NCBI RefSeq assembly: GCF_900114495.1
Contig: NZ_FOZI01000003.1
Coordinates: 434,001 to 498,000, forward strand
Origin: Dyella sp. OK004
GTDB lineage: Bacteria; Pseudomonadota; Gammaproteobacteria; Xanthomonadales; Rhodanobacteraceae
Direction: 5' to 3'
DNA: 64,000 bases
This document shows positions 28,698-37,290 of the stretch, piece by piece; position 1 is the first letter of the stretch; the number at the start of each line of letters is the position of its first letter. Both the position numbers and the translations under genes were made by a program. The notes beneath the pieces were generated by a model that saw only the letters and a program-made list of their open reading frames with translations, had not been told where the DNA came from and did no database searches.

Positions 28698-28713
28698 TGA
28701 ACCATATGGTTCA
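28698..28713 (+). promoter_or_regulatory. perfect 16-bp palindrome over ArsR start codon (autoregulatory operator)
   Basis: TGAACCATATGGTTCA is its own reverse complement and contains the proposed ATG (28706). ArsR-type dimers bind such inverted repeats. Position over the start codon suggests repression of its own transcript and of the downstream SRPBCC gene. Confidence 0.75.
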
Positions 28714-29068
28714 GTATAAAATCCGCCTCGACACAACGTTCGCTGCGCTCGCCGATGTCACCCGACGCGGCGTGCTGGAGCAGCTCGGGGGTTCAGACGC
28801 CTCAATCACCGACCTTGCCCAAAGGTTTGACATGACCCTCACGGGCATGAAGAAGCACGTCAGCATCTTGGAGCAGGCGGGACTCGTGACCACGGAGAAG
28901 GTCGGGCGCGTACGAACCTGCAAGCTCGGACTGCGCCGGCTGGAAGAGGAGGCCGCGTGGATCGAGCGGCACCGCGAACTCTGGAGCGCACGCTTCGACG
29001 CGCTGGACGAAATTGTCGATCACTTGAAACGCAAGGAGAGGGCAGATGCTCACCGAAAAAGAAGGTAG
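28706..29068 (+). CDS. ArsR-family winged-helix repressor
   Basis: 120 residues. The winged helix runs FAALADVTRRGVLEQLGGSDASITDLAQRFDMTLTGMKKHVSILEQAGLVTTEKVGRVRTCKL. There is no arsenic-type CxC motif in the recognition helix, so it belongs to the metal-independent branch usually paired with an SRPBCC protein. I prefer ATG 28706 over 28685 because family members begin with MVQY-like sequence and the operator palindrome sits there. Its 3' end overlaps the SRPBCC gene by 23 bases. Confidence 0.93.
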   Translation: MVQYKIRLDTTFAALADVTRRGVLEQLGGSDASITDLAQRFDMTLTGMKKHVSILEQAGLVTTEKVGRVRTCKLGLRRLEEEAAWIERHRELWSARFDALDEIVDHLKRKERADAHRKRR

Positions 29069-29546
29069 TCCCGCCGCCACGAACCGCACCGTCGTGAAAC
29101 GCAAAGCCGACTGCGAACTCGTCGTGACGCGAACGTTCGATGCCCCGGCGCACATCGTCTTCGAAGCGTGGAGCAAACCCGAATTGTTCAAGCTTTGGTG
29201 GGTTCCGAAATCGGTGGGGATGTCGCTGGTCTCGTGCGACATGGATATTCGCACCGGAGGCACCTATCGCCTCGTGTTCCGCCATCCGGCCTTCGATCAA
29301 CCGATGGCGTTCTTCGGCACGTACAAAGAAGTGACGCCGAACAAACGCCTCGTGTGGATGAACGAGGAAAGCGACCAGGGCGCGGTGACCACGGTGACGT
29401 TCGAAGAACACGCCGGCAAGACGCTGGTCACCCTGCACGAACTCTACCCCACGGAAGCGGCCCGCGACGAAGCCATCGCTGGTTCGGCGGAAGGCCTGCC
29501 CGAACAGTTTGCGCAACTGGATGAGTTGCTCGCAGACAGATCGTGA
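29046..29546 (+). CDS. SRPBCC (AHSA1-like) domain protein
   Basis: 166 residues of a START-like helix-grip fold: ELVVTRTFDAPAHIVFEAWSKPELFKLWW ... GGTYRLVF ... VTFEEHAGKTLVTLHE. Proteins of this AHSA1 branch bind hydrophobic ligands and are very often encoded after an ArsR-type repressor, as here. AAGGAGAG six bases upstream of the ATG at 29046 is a strong ribosome site inside the regulator's last codons. The ligand is unknown. Confidence 0.92.
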   Translation: MLTEKEGSPAATNRTVVKRKADCELVVTRTFDAPAHIVFEAWSKPELFKLWWVPKSVGMSLVSCDMDIRTGGTYRLVFRHPAFDQPMAFFGTYKEVTPNKRLVWMNEESDQGAVTTVTFEEHAGKTLVTLHELYPTEAARDEAIAGSAEGLPEQFAQLDELLADRS

Positions 29547-29640
29547 TCACACCGCGGTCACCGGCGTATGGAAGGGAAGGGATGACGATGAACACACGAT
29601 CACCGCCGCGCTGGCCAGTTCGGCGCCACGTGAGGACGAT

Positions 29641-30525
29641 ATGCTCAGGCGCGATTTCCTGAAGACTGCCATAGCGACCGCAGTGCTGACTGCGGTCCTT
29701 CCTGTTCAAGCCAAGAAGACTCTCGCCATGTCGAACGAGCATTTTGCCGACGTCAATGGCCAGCATCTCTTTTACAGCGTGCATGGCGCCGGCAAGCCGC
29801 TCATTCTTCTCCACGGTGGCATCAACCCAGACAGCTTCGGGAACAATGTGGCCGAACTGGCCAAGGGCCGGAGGGTGATCGCCGTCCATCTCCAGGCACA
29901 TGGGCGCACGCCGGACACTGACAGGCCACTGCGCAGTGAAACGATGGGCGATGACGTTGCCGCCCTGATCGGCCATCTGAATCTCGGCAAGGCCGACGTC
30001 ATGGGCTACTCGCTTGGCTCCAGCGTCGCGCTGCAGACCGCCATCCGCCATCCGGATGTGGTCGACCGGCTCGTGCTCGTGTCCGCGGCGATGAGGCAGG
30101 ACGGCTTTTATCCGGATGTGGTGGCGGCCTTCAAACAGTTGGAGGCCAACGCTGCCACGCTCGGCCCTGGCGTCAAGGCATCGCCGTTAGGGAAGGCCTA
30201 TTCCGATGTCGATTGGACCAACCTCTTCAGGAAGGTCGGTGACCTGACCAAACGCCCCTTCGACTGGAGCGCCGACGTCGCCAAGCTTCAGGCCCGCATA
30301 CTGCTGGTCTTTGCCGACGCTGACGCCATCCGGCCCGAACACATGGTCGAATTCTGGAAGGCGCTGGGAGGCGGCCAGCGCGATGCCGGGATCGATGGCT
30401 CCCTGCGACCCGCAAACGAGCTTGCCATCTTGCCGAACACCACCCACTACACGCTCCCCGTCGAGCCGATGCTGCCGGAGATCGTCGAACGCTTCCTCGG
30501 AGCTGCATTAAAGGCAGTAGGTTAG
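29641..30525 (+). CDS. Tat-exported alpha/beta hydrolase
   Basis: 294 residues beginning LRRDFLKTAIATAVLTAVLPVQA, a twin-arginine signal (RRDFLK). The mature domain has HGGINPDSFGNN for the oxyanion loop, AHGRTPDTDR, elbow GYSLGSS and C-terminal His in NTTHYTLPVEP. Start ATG 29641 places the twin arginines at residues 3-4, preceded by GAGGA; earlier in-frame codons would bury the Tat signal. It is the fourth alpha/beta hydrolase between 24 and 31 kb. Substrate unknown. Confidence 0.9.
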   Translation: MLRRDFLKTAIATAVLTAVLPVQAKKTLAMSNEHFADVNGQHLFYSVHGAGKPLILLHGGINPDSFGNNVAELAKGRRVIAVHLQAHGRTPDTDRPLRSETMGDDVAALIGHLNLGKADVMGYSLGSSVALQTAIRHPDVVDRLVLVSAAMRQDGFYPDVVAAFKQLEANAATLGPGVKASPLGKAYSDVDWTNLFRKVGDLTKRPFDWSADVAKLQARILLVFADADAIRPEHMVEFWKALGGGQRDAGIDGSLRPANELAILPNTTHYTLPVEPMLPEIVERFLGAALKAVG

Positions 30526-30711
30526 GGGCCCGCGAAGCGCTCACGGAGCTATCAGGGCGCGGGAGAGTTGCGTGTGTCCTTTGATGTTTTGAACGAACGG
30601 ACACGCCGCCGCGGACACGTGATGGTTCATGGGTGAGGGTGGTTGTGATGTGCAGTGCCTAGCTCGGCGGCAGGCACCATCCGCACAGCTCTAAGTAGCT
30701 TTTCCCGCGGC

Positions 30712-33537
30712 TTAACTCCGACGTTCGAGCAGCAGCGGCGAAGCCAGCCTACAGTCTGGGTGCATCCGGTTAAGGCTGTGGATCGCGCCAGCCAGACCAG
30801 TCATCAGACCCGGCGTAAAGGCGGCGCGAGTCATCCCGCCGATCACGCCGTGATGCTCCTCAATGGCCGAAATGACCTGGGCGGTCGGCTCGTCCGGGTC
30901 GATGGTGGAGACGTCGGGATCCAATGCCGCGGCGCGTACGAACAACTCCCATAGCGACAGGTCACCGTGGCAAAGCGTATGGCTTGAGCCCCACTGGCCA
31001 TGCGAGGCCGCAACGGCGCGACGCAGGGTGCGCAGATGACGCGGATCGCGCGTGCGCGCGTACAGGTCGCTTGCGGCCAAGCCGATCCCGACACTGCCGT
31101 TGCACCAGGTGTGGAAGGTTTCGGTGGCGCCCAGTTGACGCATATCGAGCCAATTGCCCAATGTCTCGTCGTAGAGCGAATCCTGGAACGCGAACGCAGC
31201 GTCGGCGAGCGCGCTCCAGCGCATACGGTCAGCCTCGTCGCCGGCATCGGTCAACGCCAGCCGCGCCAGTGACCAGCCGATGCCGACGGCGCCGTGGGCG
31301 AATCCGCCGATCGGCTCGGCGAACACGGGTGTCCGCCAGCGTGCGCCACGCGCATCGACGATAGCTGCGGCTTCCAAGTGCCGTGCCGCCCGCGCAGCGA
31401 GCGCGAGCCATCGCGCGTCGTCGGTGGCTTCGGCCAGTTGTAGCAGTGGCACGATGGCGCCGCTGGCCCCGTCGATGATGTCAAAGTAGAGATCGTTGTC
31501 GAAGCCTTCGTGCGCCAAAGCCTCGGCACATGTCACGGCGTTCGCGATCAACTCAGGACGCCGCAACAGATCATGCAAAGTCAGCCAGGTCCAGATCTGC
31601 GCACCGTAGCCGCTAAAGCCGCCGATCGTCCTGGGTTTGTCGGCCGCTACCAATGTCTGCAGGATGTGCAGGGCGCCGTCGAGTGTCTCTTCGATACCGG
31701 GCACCATGTCTGCGCGACCGCATTCGACCTCGCATACGTAGCCAGCCAGTGCGATCACCACACCACCGAGGCCGAAGTAGACATCGGCTTGCAGCGGTTG
31801 GACCAGCCAGCCACTTTGGGTAGTTTCCGGGGTAATCCAGGTCACCGAGCCATCGTCACCGCGCACCGCAAGCCGCAGCAGGCGCTCGACCGCTTCCAGG
31901 GCAAGCTTGCGGCGGCGTGCATCGAGACGATCAGTATGCGGATGACGAGCGAAGTAATGGCGCCTGTTATCTACGGGCTCGTCAACGCTTCGATTGAGTT
32001 TTGTCGCGACCAGCGCACTGCGAATGGTCAGTTCTTCCAGATCGATACGCATCGCCCGCCAGTCGGCCACGGCCGCATCGATCCGCGCGCGCGTCAGCGG
32101 CGCCGCGAATACCGGCACATCGCCGTAGCGCAGATCGTCGATCTCGGCCGCTATCTCCTGCGCAGCCGATGGCGCGATCGATACCACGAGAGCATTGCGT
32201 GCGAGTAAGTCTCGGGCGCGCTCGATCGCCTTGGCTTCATCGTGCAGCGAAGCGGGGTGCCACAGCATGCGCCCGATTTCCATATAGGCCTGGGTCGGTC
32301 GGCGGATGTCGCGGGCCTGGCAGTGCTCGAATGCGGCCAGCAACGGCATCAATTGACCATCGGTGTCGACTTTGCGCAGTTGCGCTGTGGCGGCGAGAAA
32401 CCCTTCGCTTATCTGGTCCCAGTACAACGATACGTCCGGATTCGAGCCGGGATGATTCCGGGCCGGGGTCACGTCGACATTGATGACCTTTAATCGCGCC
32501 TCCGTCGTGCCTTCGCCAACGATAATCGGCGCATGCACTTGTGGTTGCTGGTTCGGCAACGCGCCGGCTGCAGAAATGTCGACGCCATCAAAGCCTAGCG
32601 CCGGCGCGCGGTATGGGACGATGCCGGTACGCAACACTGAGCTGCGAATCAGCACCTGGGCAAGATCGTAAGCTTGACCGTATGGCGATGGCATGCCTTT
32701 GTCGATGACGGCGAATAGACTCTCGACGTCGATCACCACCGGTACCGGACCTGCGGCGATCAGATTCTCTAAATGTATGTCTGTGCCACCGAGCAAACGC
32801 AACACCGCCAGCCAATGTCCCAGGCCGCGATAAAAGATCCGCAGCTCGTCTTCGCTTTCGCAGTGGCGCTGGACAACGTAGGCGGCCCAGCCATAGTCGC
32901 CGCGGTCGATCACCTCGGGCACGCGGATGCGATCCGCGGTGGCGCCGAAAACGCCGGCAAGAAATGCATCGAGCACGCTGTCGATGCGTAGTGAGCGCGG
33001 CTTGTACATTACCTCGCCACCTTCCAGCGACAACCGCGCCACGGCTTGTCCGCCTGCGTGCAGGTCGCCTTGCCCCAGGGTCAGCGCAGTCAGACGTCCA
33101 GCGGGTCGGCCAAGCAGGCGCGCCAACGCGCTACGGTCGGCGATAAACCGCATCAGTAGCGTCTCGATGGATGTTCGCTGCTGGCTGAGTGCGCGCTGCA
33201 GGCGTTTGCGCAATGGCGGGTAGCGACGATCCAGATGCTCGGCGAATTCCGGTTGCAGTGAGCGCTCGACGAATTGGGCGAAGCGACCGGCGTCGTCTTC
33301 GGCTGTCAGTTCGCCCGCTCGCTTGGCCGCATGCAGCTCCAGCAGTAGTACGCGATTGAGCTTGAGTCGCGCTGTATTGTGCACGGCCTCTTCGGCCGCC
33401 GAGCGGATCGATGCTGCTTCGCCTAGGTCGAGCTCTGTTGATAGTTCCGCGAGGCGGGCAGCGAACGCTGCGCGTGTAGAGGCGGTGAAATGCTCAATGA
33501 TGCGGGCGAAAGCATCGGGTGTGCTTGTCTCGACCAT
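30712..33537 (-). CDS. lanM: class II lanthipeptide synthetase (LanM)
   Basis: Bifunctional enzyme that dehydrates Ser/Thr of a precursor peptide and forms (methyl)lanthionine rings. 941 residues from ATG 33537. The N-terminal ~550 residues carry LanM dehydratase (DUF4135) features such as VMYKPRSLRIDSV, HLENLI and PVVIDVESLF. The C-terminal LanC-like cyclase has an FGLGG segment (about 600) and the three zinc ligands: Cys812 in TWCNGSVGIGL and Cys856/His857 in CHGDLSLWE. The open frame extends to a TTG at 33594, but that codon lies in the hairpin between the two genes; GGAAGGA about 13 bases before 33537 is a weak site. It lies downstream of the precursor gene on the same strand. No LanT transporter/protease is adjacent. 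Confidence 0.95.
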   Translation of the reverse strand: MVETSTPDAFARIIEHFTASTRAAFAARLAELSTELDLGEAASIRSAAEEAVHNTARLKLNRVLLLELHAAKRAGELTAEDDAGRFAQFVERSLQPEFAEHLDRRYPPLRKRLQRALSQQRTSIETLLMRFIADRSALARLLGRPAGRLTALTLGQGDLHAGGQAVARLSLEGGEVMYKPRSLRIDSVLDAFLAGVFGATADRIRVPEVIDRGDYGWAAYVVQRHCESEDELRIFYRGLGHWLAVLRLLGGTDIHLENLIAAGPVPVVIDVESLFAVIDKGMPSPYGQAYDLAQVLIRSSVLRTGIVPYRAPALGFDGVDISAAGALPNQQPQVHAPIIVGEGTTEARLKVINVDVTPARNHPGSNPDVSLYWDQISEGFLAATAQLRKVDTDGQLMPLLAAFEHCQARDIRRPTQAYMEIGRMLWHPASLHDEAKAIERARDLLARNALVVSIAPSAAQEIAAEIDDLRYGDVPVFAAPLTRARIDAAVADWRAMRIDLEELTIRSALVATKLNRSVDEPVDNRRHYFARHPHTDRLDARRRKLALEAVERLLRLAVRGDDGSVTWITPETTQSGWLVQPLQADVYFGLGGVVIALAGYVCEVECGRADMVPGIEETLDGALHILQTLVAADKPRTIGGFSGYGAQIWTWLTLHDLLRRPELIANAVTCAEALAHEGFDNDLYFDIIDGASGAIVPLLQLAEATDDARWLALAARAARHLEAAAIVDARGARWRTPVFAEPIGGFAHGAVGIGWSLARLALTDAGDEADRMRWSALADAAFAFQDSLYDETLGNWLDMRQLGATETFHTWCNGSVGIGLAASDLYARTRDPRHLRTLRRAVAASHGQWGSSHTLCHGDLSLWELFVRAAALDPDVSTIDPDEPTAQVISAIEEHHGVIGGMTRAAFTPGLMTGLAGAIHSLNRMHPDCRLASPLLLERRS

Positions 33538-33589
33538 CGTTTGCTTGGAATCCTTCCAGTGCAGGAGGCAGTTCGCAAAACTGTCGATG

Positions 33590-33624
33590 ATCAACGCGCA
33601 GCCATCATCGGGCTGCGCGTTGAT
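33590..33624 (-). terminator. hairpin between lanthipeptide precursor and synthetase genes (attenuator)
   Basis: A 14-bp perfect stem (ATCAACGCGCAGCC with its complement) closes a 7-base loop, directly after the precursor stop and before the synthetase. There is no following T-run, so partial attenuation or transcript stabilisation is likelier than full termination. This would make precursor mRNA exceed synthetase mRNA. Confidence 0.75.
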
Positions 33625-33635
33625 AGAAACTTAGT

Positions 33636-33839
33636 TCAACAACAATCACACCCGCCGAAGCCACCGCATGAAACGGTCGTGGCGCTGGTAAACATGTTCA
33701 TCCCAGCGGTCGAGCCGGTCAGTGCCGCCTCGGTCGCCGCTGCACCTTCGATGTAGAGTGGGCCGGCCGGATTCTCCATGCCGTCAATGCTGTCCGAACC
33801 ACTAAGCCAGCCCGAAACAATATCGTCAGTCTGTTGCAT
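33636..33839 (-). CDS. lanA: class II lanthipeptide precursor peptide (LanA)
   Basis: 67-residue peptide just upstream of the LanM gene. The leader (DDIVSGWLSGSDSIDGMENPAG) resembles the mersacidin/lichenicidin-type leaders in its acidic residues and ENPAG segment. The C-terminal FTSATTVSCGGFGGCDCC has five Ser/Thr and four Cys, enough for up to four thioether rings. Cleavage could follow STAG (a GG/AG-like site) about 20 residues from the end; this is a guess. AGGAG seven bases before the ATG is a strong ribosome site. The ring pattern, and whether the peptide is antibacterial, cannot be read from sequence. Confidence 0.87.
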   Translation of the reverse strand: MQQTDDIVSGWLSGSDSIDGMENPAGPLYIEGAAATEAALTGSTAGMNMFTSATTVSCGGFGGCDCC

Positions 33840-34486
33840 AGCGTTACTCCTGAGCTATTGAGTTGGATTTGAATGGCAGCCAATCCCACTCGTTCGGGAT
33901 TGAGGCCACTTCCGAACATTGCTCTTCAAGACGTATGCGGGAGTCCTTAGCCAGGCCGACTTGGCAGCGTGTCGAAGCCCTCCGTGGAAACACCGCGCCA
34001 TACGTTGGGCGCACTGGGGCGCGATTGTCAACGTGAGTGGCGGCCCTGCGCTGCTTTTGTTTGGCGACCTGCATCACCTGCATAGAGGCAAAGGCGCGCA
34101 GGCGTGGAGGGCGCCGGGGATCGCCCCCCCTCACTGGTTGCTATTCGGACCGGCTGCTATCTGACAGATAGCGGACTTGCGGCTAAGGCCAGTCATCGGC
34201 GAGCTGGGAATGTCCGCCTACCAGGGTGGACATTGGCAAGCCAGAGCTAGTCTGTGGCGGCCAAAAGGAGCAGGGGGATTAGGTCAAGTTATCGGGGGGT
34301 AGGGGTGGGCGTCTGCTTCCCATCCGTTGCCGCCATAGGCTTGCATGGAAGCAAACGGCAACCAGCTAGTACATCGCCAGCGCCAGCATCGATTGTGGCC
34401 AGCTAGAATTGAGCACATAGCGTGAGCACGACTCGTCGGTGGGGATCTTGTCGCAGACCTGGCCGCTTCATCTAGGAGGCACTGGC
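33840..34486 (+). other. intergenic region between lanthipeptide locus and helicase gene
   Basis: Holds the promoter of the precursor gene (minus), one dispersed repeat (34268-34321) and the helicase leader. A 96-codon minus-strand frame ending at 33844 is open but lacks a ribosome site and a recognisable family. No lanT-, lanI- or regulator-like gene is present. Confidence 0.6.
34268..34321 (+). repeat. dispersed intergenic repeat, copy 2
   Basis: Contains GATTAGG, then AGTTATCGGGGGGTAGG and GCGTCTGCTT, closely matching copy 1 in order and spacing. Confidence 0.8.
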
Positions 34487-37180
34487 ATGGCGTTGGTTGC
34501 AGAGCAAATCCGGAGTGCAAACGCAGCGATCTGCCAGAACATCGACGCGCTCGGCGAGCAACGCCCGCTACTGTCTCAGAACGTGCTCGCGCAGCTTCGC
34601 AACCTGGTCGAAGGCGTCCTAGTGCGCCTGCATCTTGGCACAGGCGACGCTGAGTTCGGGTACGACGCCGTCAAGCCGGCGCTGGCGTACGTGCGGAGCC
34701 AGGGAAAGCTGAACTTCCTCAGCCGTTTCCATAGCTTGCTGCAAGTCAGCAGCTCGCACTACACCCTCGACGGCGATGCCTCCGAGCGGCTGATGCTCAA
34801 ATACTGCGAATACATGTACCGTCTGCGCAGCCTGGTCCGGACTGCCTGCGCCATGGACGTACTGGGCAACCTGGAATTATTCCCAATCGACCTGGATCCG
34901 TCGCTGCGCGAGTATCACCTGAAAATCGCACGACGGATCGAGGCAGTGCGTGGCACGAAGCTGGATCGGGAGGCTGGTGCGCGCTACTACATCCACAGGA
35001 TCCGACCCTTCTTCGTAGAGGGTCACATCTATTACGAGGTGACCTTTTATCGCGCTGTGAACCGGGTGAGCAAGTTCGATCGCGCCATCGCATTCACCGA
35101 CATTGACATGACCGACAAATACTCGGCCTACCTGGTTCTGCAACGCGACGCGATCCGCGTGCTCGACCAGACGATGCCCATCACGCTCATCCGCGCATGG
35201 GACGTATCGATACGACCGTGCGAACTGGACAATTTCGCGCGACTGCTCGGCATCCGGACCAAGGTCCGTAGTAGCTCGGCCGAGTTCCACTACCTGATGC
35301 AGGGGCTGACAGCGACCTCAGGAAGCTTGTTGGATCTAATGGACATGGAAGAGAAGGATTATCGATCGGCCCGCTTCGTTCCCAAGGCCGGTGACGCCCC
35401 CATCATCTTCTCGATACTGGATGAAGCGCGGCGGATCATCCGCTCCCGAGCCAACGGCTACAACCTAATTCGTTACTTGATGCTCCGCATGCACAACCAT
35501 GTGCTCAAGTCGCAATATGCCGCCGACCCATGCCGGTGGCTGTCGAACCTGCGCTTGCAGCTGGGCTGCATTCCATTCGAGAAGATGCCGTTTTGCACCT
35601 CGCCCCGCGACCACAACCCGCGCTTTTCGGACCTTATCGAAGCATTGGATGCGGGCCAACGGCGGCACGAATTGCTGGCGCGGCGGCTGCAAATCAATGT
35701 CGAGCAACACGGCATGCTTTACACCCCGGTTGAAGACTTGGAAGCCTTTGGCGACCCGAAGGCGTTGATCGCGGCATTCAACGGCAATCTTTACCATAAG
35801 CACGGACACAGAACGCTCGAGCAGGACAAGGACCACGTCTTCATTCGCGGCTACGAAGATGAGACAGCCGCCATCGTCTCGACTTTACAAGCGGCAGCGG
35901 CTGACGGTATCGCTGGCTACACTCAAGCAGTGGCGCGCTGGCTGGAACATACGCTCCGTGAGATCGACGACCCGGCAAAAAAGGATGCGCTCGAGCGCCT
36001 TTTCAGCGACTCCAAAGTCGCTTTGATTTATGGTGCCGCGGGCACAGGCAAGTCGACCATGGTCGATCACATCGCCAATTATTTTAACGACAAGTCGAAG
36101 CTTTTCCTGGCGCACACCAATCCGGCCGTCGACAACCTCAAGCGCAAGGTCAATACCCAGAACGCCACGTTTCGGACCATTAGCAGCCACATTTATCGGA
36201 CAGGCTTCGATCCGGAATACGACTTGCTGATCATCGACGAGTGCAGCACGGTCGGCAACTCAGACCTGCTCAAAGTGCTCCAGAAGACCTCGTTCAAGCT
36301 GCTAGTGCTTGTGGGGGATGTATATCAGATTGAGTCCATCCAGTTCGGCAACTGGTTTTCTATCATCCGCGCGTTCCTGGCCGACAGCGCGATCTTCGAG
36401 CTGACAACACCCTTCCGGACGAAGAGTCCTGCGCTGCTGCTGTTCTGGAACAAGGTTCGTAACATTGACGACGATATCGACGAAGTGATTGCGAAGAATG
36501 GCTATTCCGGAGTTCTGGACAAGACCCTCTTCGAGCACGTCGGCGACGACGAGATCATCCTGTGCCTGAACTACGACGGCCTGTATGGCATCAACAATGT
36601 CAATCGCTTCCTTCAGAGCAGCAACCCCAACCCCGCTATTCTCTGGCGCGAGGCGACCTATAAGGTCGGTGACCCGATTCTTTTCAACGAGTCCGAGCGT
36701 TTTCGATCGGTCCTATACAACAATCTTAAAGGTCATATCGTGGCCATCGAGCAGGGGCAGGGTTCGTTGCGCTTCGATGTCGAGGTCGATCGCTCGCTCA
36801 GTGCCTTCGACGTCGTTGGCACCGAGTTAGAGTGGGTGGCCGGATCGACGGTGCGGTTTACCGTTGTCGACCAGGACACAAGCGATGACGACGATGACGC
36901 GTTGTATACCGTGGTGCCTTTCCAAGTCGCCTATGCGGTCTCCATCCATAAGGCACAAGGCCTGGAGTACGATGCGGTAAAGATCGTAGTGACCAACGCC
37001 AACGAGGAAGATCTGACACATAGCATTTTCTACACGGCGATCACCCGGGCGCGGCAGCACTTGCGGATCTTCTGGACGCCGGAAACCCAGCGGAAGGTAT
37101 TGGCGAATCTTCGCCGCACGATCAATCCCAAAGACGTCGCGCTACTTGCGGCTCGTCGTGGATTCACGCCCGCGCGCTAG
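34487..37180 (+). CDS. SF1 (RecD-like) helicase/ATPase with long unassigned N-terminal region
   Basis: 897 residues. Residues ~510-880 are a superfamily 1 helicase: motif I GAAGTGKST (Lys522), motif II LLIIDECSTV (Asp584, Glu585), motif III VGDVYQIESIQFGNW, motif IV-like TTPFRTKS, motif V/VI SIHKAQGLEYDAVKIVVT and YTAITRARQHL. These fit the RecD2/TraA branch with a UvrD_C_2-like end. The first ~500 residues have no motif I recognise; they are mostly helical and contain no obvious nuclease signature. Start ATG 34487 has AGGAGG seven bases upstream. It is convergent with the ABC-3C operon and lies in the same accessory island, so a role in nucleic-acid conflict is plausible but inferred. Confidence 0.88.
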   Translation: MALVAEQIRSANAAICQNIDALGEQRPLLSQNVLAQLRNLVEGVLVRLHLGTGDAEFGYDAVKPALAYVRSQGKLNFLSRFHSLLQVSSSHYTLDGDASERLMLKYCEYMYRLRSLVRTACAMDVLGNLELFPIDLDPSLREYHLKIARRIEAVRGTKLDREAGARYYIHRIRPFFVEGHIYYEVTFYRAVNRVSKFDRAIAFTDIDMTDKYSAYLVLQRDAIRVLDQTMPITLIRAWDVSIRPCELDNFARLLGIRTKVRSSSAEFHYLMQGLTATSGSLLDLMDMEEKDYRSARFVPKAGDAPIIFSILDEARRIIRSRANGYNLIRYLMLRMHNHVLKSQYAADPCRWLSNLRLQLGCIPFEKMPFCTSPRDHNPRFSDLIEALDAGQRRHELLARRLQINVEQHGMLYTPVEDLEAFGDPKALIAAFNGNLYHKHGHRTLEQDKDHVFIRGYEDETAAIVSTLQAAAADGIAGYTQAVARWLEHTLREIDDPAKKDALERLFSDSKVALIYGAAGTGKSTMVDHIANYFNDKSKLFLAHTNPAVDNLKRKVNTQNATFRTISSHIYRTGFDPEYDLLIIDECSTVGNSDLLKVLQKTSFKLLVLVGDVYQIESIQFGNWFSIIRAFLADSAIFELTTPFRTKSPALLLFWNKVRNIDDDIDEVIAKNGYSGVLDKTLFEHVGDDEIILCLNYDGLYGINNVNRFLQSSNPNPAILWREATYKVGDPILFNESERFRSVLYNNLKGHIVAIEQGQGSLRFDVEVDRSLSAFDVVGTELEWVAGSTVRFTVVDQDTSDDDDDALYTVVPFQVAYAVSIHKAQGLEYDAVKIVVTNANEEDLTHSIFYTAITRARQHLRIFWTPETQRKVLANLRRTINPKDVALLAARRGFTPAR

Positions 37181-37250
37181 TCTTTTGAGCAGCAAAACGT
37201 GCGTCAGAATCGAGCTTCCTGGATTTCCGCTTCTGGCCGATTTCGGACGC

Positions 37251-37290
37251 TAGGGGAGGGCAATTAGCCCATGCTGTCGGGGGTAGGCTA
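37251..37290 (+). repeat. dispersed intergenic repeat, copy 3
   Basis: Divergent copy (GCAATTAG then TGTCGGGGGTAGG) in the short gap between the convergent helicase and ABC-3C genes. It runs to the last codon of the DUF3732 gene. Confidence 0.6.

Noticed and set aside
30575-30610. GTGTCC/GGACAC inverted repeat after the Tat-exported hydrolase
   Set aside because: Stem is only 6-7 bp with a long loop and no T-run, too weak to call a terminator or operator.
33844-34134. 96-codon minus frame just upstream of the lanthipeptide precursor
   Set aside because: Considered as a second precursor or immunity protein. It has no SD site, few Ser/Thr/Cys in a core-like tail and no hydrophobic segments.
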